A stretch of DNA of 60,000 nucleotides from Antedon mediterranea (lineage: Eukaryota; Echinodermata; Crinoidea; Comatulida; Antedonidae): positions 6,326,001 through 6,386,000 of the forward strand of contig NC_092679.1 of the NCBI RefSeq assembly GCF_964355755.1, given 5' to 3'. Positions 53,001 through 59,000 of the stretch are shown here, piece after piece. The notes below the pieces were generated by a model, which saw only the letters and a program-made list of their open reading frames with translations, made no database searches and had not been told where the DNA came from. A program made the position numbers and the translations under genes. Within the stretch, counting starts at the first letter, position 1, and each line of letters opens with the position of its first letter.

Positions 53001-56000
53001 TGTTAAACTTTTTTGCTAATTTGTAAGTATACATGCAGTAATTCAAAATTATTATTTTCCTTTTTGAAAAGAGAAATATCTGATCATCATTGTCCCAATA
53101 GTATATATTTATTAGTTTTGTTATAGATAAGTAAACAATAATTAATGAAAAGAGAAGACAATATATTTTTGCCTTTACATTTTCGCCAATGTAGCCAAAT
53201 GCTACACAACACCACCTTATCACTGCGTATTTATCAAAATTATGTTTCGTACTCCAAATTCAGATTTATCAGCAGTTGAAAACGTTCTTCCTTCTTTCCG
53301 ATGCTATTAATAATAGTTAATGCCTTTGGTCTTTTCAGCCGTAGCGACAGACAGATGTGCAGCGAACCGTAACCTTTGCAGCAATGGCCGCTGCATCAGC
53401 TCTGGTTCCAGTTATCGATGTATATGCAACAGTGGCTATAGGCTTACAAGCAGTGGTACAGCATGTATTGGTAAGACGTACTGACTTATTAAAAACATTT
53501 GTTAATCAAGTAGAAAAGATTTGATTTTAATCTTAATGACTTTTCTATTTCTTGTAGCTTATTCTATTAACAGGTGTACGCCAAACCTTTGTGCAAATGG
53601 TCGATGTGTAAATCTAAACACTGGGTATCGGTGTATCTGTAACCGTGGATATCATGCTAATGACAACGCTGCTTCCTGTATTGGTATGTTTATTAAACAT
53701 TCAAATCTTTACCTTATTTCGGCGCCATCATCCCATGTTAAATTTAAGCCGACTGAAGCCTTTGCCATTCCTTGCTGTCCTAGCCCAAGTTTTACCTGTT
53801 TAAGATGTCGTACATGTTTTTCTCTTCTCCTTCTTTCGCAATTCTCGGCTGCCATTCCATCAATCTTTTGGTCCATCTCTTTTCTCATTTAATTATTTGG
53901 AGAATTGGTTTGGAGTATTGGAGATAGTGCTTGCACTGTTGGCAATCCTCAGGGTACTCCAGCCACACTTGTTTGTATAATGTTGGTTCTTTCGAGTCAT
54001 ATGGCGAGTCATATGGCCGAGCGGTTAAGGCAGGGGCGCCGTTTACCGTACCTAAAGAGCCAACAACAACATCGGCAAGGGTTCGAGGCCGACTCGCTCC
54101 TAGTTCTGGTGGTGGAACAAGTCTTCTCGGATAAGGACTATAAACCGTAGGTCCAGTGTACACAGTTATAACATGTGTGTACTTTAAAGAACCCAGTCCA
54201 TTATTCGAAAAAGAGTAGGGGGTTACCCCGGTGAACTGGTTCACACAATAGCCCCTGTATCAGGGGGATTACCACCTATCTGATAGGACAGTGATTAATT
54301 CACTATTGGTTATCCTTGGCCACATTGCCTAAAGACATAAAATAAAAAATAAATAAATATACCTGGAAATTGAATAAATAAAGAACATGAGGTTGAAGAA
54401 GACTGTTATACAGAGTAATGAGAATGTGTAGAGGGAAAATATATCTTACCTGCCCATCGCCAAGGCTTTTTTCTGTTATTCACATATATAAATAAGTTAT
54501 ATTTTAAGCTTGGTTCTTACTAGCGATGCAACAAAACACAATCTACGCAACAAAAGAAAATGCCCTTCCAATCATTGTGTTTGCCCCCGCCTGCGTGAAA
54601 TCAAACCTGCTGTGTTTGCAGCATTATTGCGTCGTCGGTTCCCACTTGTGATTATGCAATACAACACTTTGCGTCGATATGTCGCTGCGTTGCGTTCTAG
54701 TGGGAACCACCTTTAAGCAAACTTCTTTTGTATTTCTGCATGCTACTACAAAAGCAGTGCACACTTTGTTATCAGAGTTACTTTGAAAGTTACTAAAATG
54801 TTACCTCTTGAAGGAATATATATTTTATGCTATTGATCCTAAGGGGGTAGTGCACTTGATGATTGTTTATGAAGGGTGATCAGGTCGTTCGATAGAGTTA
54901 CCGGTAGCGTGGATCGTGGTTGTTGCTTGCAGTTTCCAAAATAATTGCTTCTAATGTTCATTTGTAACAATATATTAATTAAAATGTTAACGCTTCAGAT
55001 GTGAATGAATGTTCATTAAATAACGGACGGGCAGTTTGCATACACGGTACTTGTACCAACACACCAGGAACATACCGATGCGATTGTGGTAAAGGTATGG
55101 TTCACCGTGGAAATCATTGCATAGGTTAGTAGCTATGTTTCATTGTTTTTTCTATCTAAACAAATCAAGATTGTTTTTCTTTAGATTTCAGCAACTTGGA
55201 CAGAAAACAGTAACTTTCTATTCTATAGGCCTACACTTTGTTAGGTATTCCCTGTATAATACCTGTATTTAATGTTTCATAACACACATACTGTTCTATT
55301 TTTTTTACATGAAAGCCCCATAGGAATAGGCTAACAATCAAAATCCTTATTTTGTATTTTATAATGATTTTAACAGCAGACAATGCTGACGTATATAGGT
55401 CACACAACCTCCCACACATCCTTATAAAAACATTGCAATACTTTCATTTTTAACATTTGTTCTAGTGTAACATCTGTAAAAACATTTCATTCACTATCTA
55501 CTCTGTACATTTCTAAACATTTCCTGAAATATTTACTGCAGTAACAGCATTTCTCACACGGTTCTGAGCAATTCCTTCCACCTCTGTCCAGTTGTAGCCA
55601 GCATCCTTCACCTCTTTATCCAGTTCTCTCCTCCATGTGTTCCTTGAGCGTCCTCTATTTTGTTTTCCTTGGGGATTCCATGTTAGGGCATGCCTAGTTT
55701 TGTGTTTTGGTTTTGGATGACCAATCCATTTCCATTTCCTTCTGCCAATCTCAATTTCCACTGGCTCTTGTCCAGTCCTAACCCAGAGGTTATAAAGGTG
55801 CGCATTTATTTTCTATTTTTAGATGTTGATGAGTGCAAACAGGGTGACGTATGTAATGGTGCGCCCTGTATCAACACACTGCGTAGCTATGTGTGTATGA
55901 CGCCTAATTGTAACACCGGATATACCTACAAAGATGGCAAATGTGTTGGTATGATTGTTAAAATACTGTTACATTTTTTCAGAGAGGAAAACAAACGAAC

Positions 56001-59000
56001 AAAACAAAAAAGCAAATAATAAAATAAGAACACAATAATTTATATCGGCCTGAGTAGATGTGACAATTATAAGATCGCAATGAATTGTTTTAAAAATATG
56101 TTAAAATACATTTTTTTACCTGTTATTTCATATAATTTACATTATAGAAGAATAATAGAAAATTATGAAAAAAAGGTGGATATTACAGAAAGAAATATAA
56201 ACGAAGCAATTCTACGAACATACTATATTTATTAAATTGTTCTTGATTATATTTGCACAATAGAAAATATGAGGTAAAAAAAATCCGAATAACAATGAAT
56301 ATGATATTAGATATATTGAAATAATGTATTGATCTTTTGAAGTTAATATGAATTAGTGGTGGTAAACATTACGCAAGAGAAAAAACAAATTAACATGATT
56401 ATTATGTACAGTATTATTATTCCCACTGGTGCATCCCTTTAAACATGAGATTGTATTTTTAAATATAGCGCTATCGTATATGTTTTTCAGATGAAAATGA
56501 ATGCGATAGCCAGCGTAACATTTGCCCTAACGGAGATTGCGTGAACATTGAGGGAGCATACCGTTGTTATTGTTATGATGGCTTCCGTGCTATTAACCAA
56601 CGTTTATGTCACGGCAAGTTTATTTTTTGTTTTGTATGTTTATTAATTCATAAGTTATTTAGTGTATGTTTTTGAACACAGATTACTGAAATAGACAACA
56701 TGATATATTTTCAACAAAGTATATTTAAAAATGTATTGTCAACATGAAAAAAGGTGTATAAAATCAAACTTTGAAAAGGCCATTTTATAGTTTAAATAAC
56801 GTTATTCACTTTTGCCAAATAAAAACAAACCAAAAAACACGATTTCGCTTATAAAAAAAGACAAAATAAACAGTTACATTTAACTAGAAACCTATTGAGT
56901 TCCAGACAATGAGATTACGGTTATATATTCAATCATCAGATACTTAATTTTATTTGTTAAATAGAATAACTATATATGCGACATTAAAATGAACTATTCA
57001 TCAAATTAAAAAATAATCAATTTTGTTTTAAACAATATACAATATGTAAACATTAAAGTTTTTTTTGTGATTTTTTTTTCTATCAATTTATTTAGCCAAT
57101 TAAATGTTAAGCTGTGTAATTATTCTAATGTGAGAGGTGGTTATCGATTTCCTGTTTGTATTCAAATAGGGCATGATATTATTAAATTCCAATTAATTTT
57201 AAAATATCTTGTAAAATATTGCGTTACACACGCCTACATCATAATTAGAATATTGCTTTGTTTTGGACAAATTGTTATTATAGCAAATTATTATTTTATT
57301 ACTTAAAATTGTTTTTGCCAAAAACACAATTGTTGTCTTTATCCACTAGGACCTTGTTCTGTCTCTATTTACAACAAAGAGGTTAAGTAGAGAACAAAAA
57401 CCTAGTTGGGAATTTACACAGAAATGAGCTACAGTAGTAAGCATGATTTATATAGAAACAGTACTAAACAATCTTAATTAAGCTCCGTCTACACTATCAA
57501 ACAAAAAAGTTTGATGGACATGATGTCATATCACTACCATATTCGGACATATCAACACCATATTTGGCACATCACACTTTTTTTTGTCACATTGATAGTG
57601 TAGACAGCTTTACTAAATGTTTTTATTTTAGTTTGGATGTCCATCATCAAATTTGCATTTCAAGCTGTTGGGAATTTTAGAATGTAGACAACCTCTTTGT
57701 TACTGCGTTCCTATGTTGATGACATTCAAACGATTCTGAAACATCAGCCGAGACTTCTGTTTCATGACAGCCCCTGGGGGTGGTCATGTCCCGTTATTTT
57801 TTCAATGCAAAGAGAATCACTTTAAAAGAATTAATTTGAAAGTTAAAACAGCTGAACTTTTTGTTATGAATGATACAAAAAAAAACTGCTGTAAAGACAA
57901 ACAAATTTAAGTTTAGACTAATAATGAAGATTGTGTTTTTAAAAATCCAAAGTAACGTTGAACTTACCACCACCTTGAAAAAGTGCGATGCTAACGCACG
58001 AAACGTTGGTAAGTTCAACGTTAATTGTCCTTCACTAAAAACGAAAATTTGATTCTAAAAATATTTTTGGGAAGGAGATGAATTTATTCAATTTTATATT
58101 GTATGTATTGTTATTTTTGCCATTATTGAAATTAATAAATTTTCTTGAAATTTAATGAAACTTTTATGATAAAAGGTTTTATAGTAAACTGTAGTTAATT
58201 CTGATAATGCAGTATATATATTTTTTATTTAGCACTGTTTTTTTTAAATGATTTTATTTGACTTGTGTTATTTGAACACATGCCAAAAGAAGGCATTGCT
58301 AGGATTGGCATGGGACACTCTGGTTAATTTATTGTCAAGATAAATGATGGCAATCTCTATCTCTTTCCAAGACGGGATATATTTTTATTATGTTATTTGT
58401 GAACGGAAATCAATTTTGAGGTTACAATTTGTCCTTGTTAATGTTAAATTGTACAGTGAGGACTAAAGGTATGTTCACACAGAGAGTGAACACAATTTAG
58501 ACCGGTACAATTTGTCCTTGTTAATGTTAACTGATTGAGTAGTGAAGATTATATAAAAGTCTGTTCACACTTAATCTATTGGTTTTTGTCCTGTGTTTCC
58601 TGTGAGGTACACGTTGCGTTCACACTAAGATTTTAATAATCTTATGGTCAACAGTTCGTCCTTATTTTGAACACCAAATAATTAATAATTTATCTGTAAC
58701 AGATTAGCGATTAATATTTACTTAATTTTGACAGTTTAAGAAAATCATTAGTAAGTATATCATTTATTATTTTCGCATATTTTTTTTGTTTACAGATATT
58801 AACGAATGTTCCACCGATGTTGATTTATGTGGAAAGGAAGCCAACTGTGTGAACAACCCAGGATCATACAGATGTGTCTGTCCAAATGATTTACAGTTTG
58901 ATTTTCAATCAAAGAAATGCCATTGTAAGTTAAGGGGAATTATACACATTAGAATTCTTCATATGGGACATTTCTATTGATAAATAAAGAGAAACTTTCC

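Larger units (their letters stand above)
53684..54998. other. Fibrillin-like intron 15
   Basis: Holds a SINE (53996-54360) and a MITE family B copy (54508-54715). No coding signal. Confidence 0.6.
56614..58795. other. Fibrillin-like intron 18 (GC-AG)
   Basis: 2.2 kb with a MITE A copy (57480-57613), a 16-bp perfect inverted repeat around a GAAAC-type stem-loop (57954-58022) and an approximately 80-bp repeat (AATTTGTCCTTGTTAATGTT at about 58428 and 58509). The remainder is AT-rich without signal. Confidence 0.6.
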
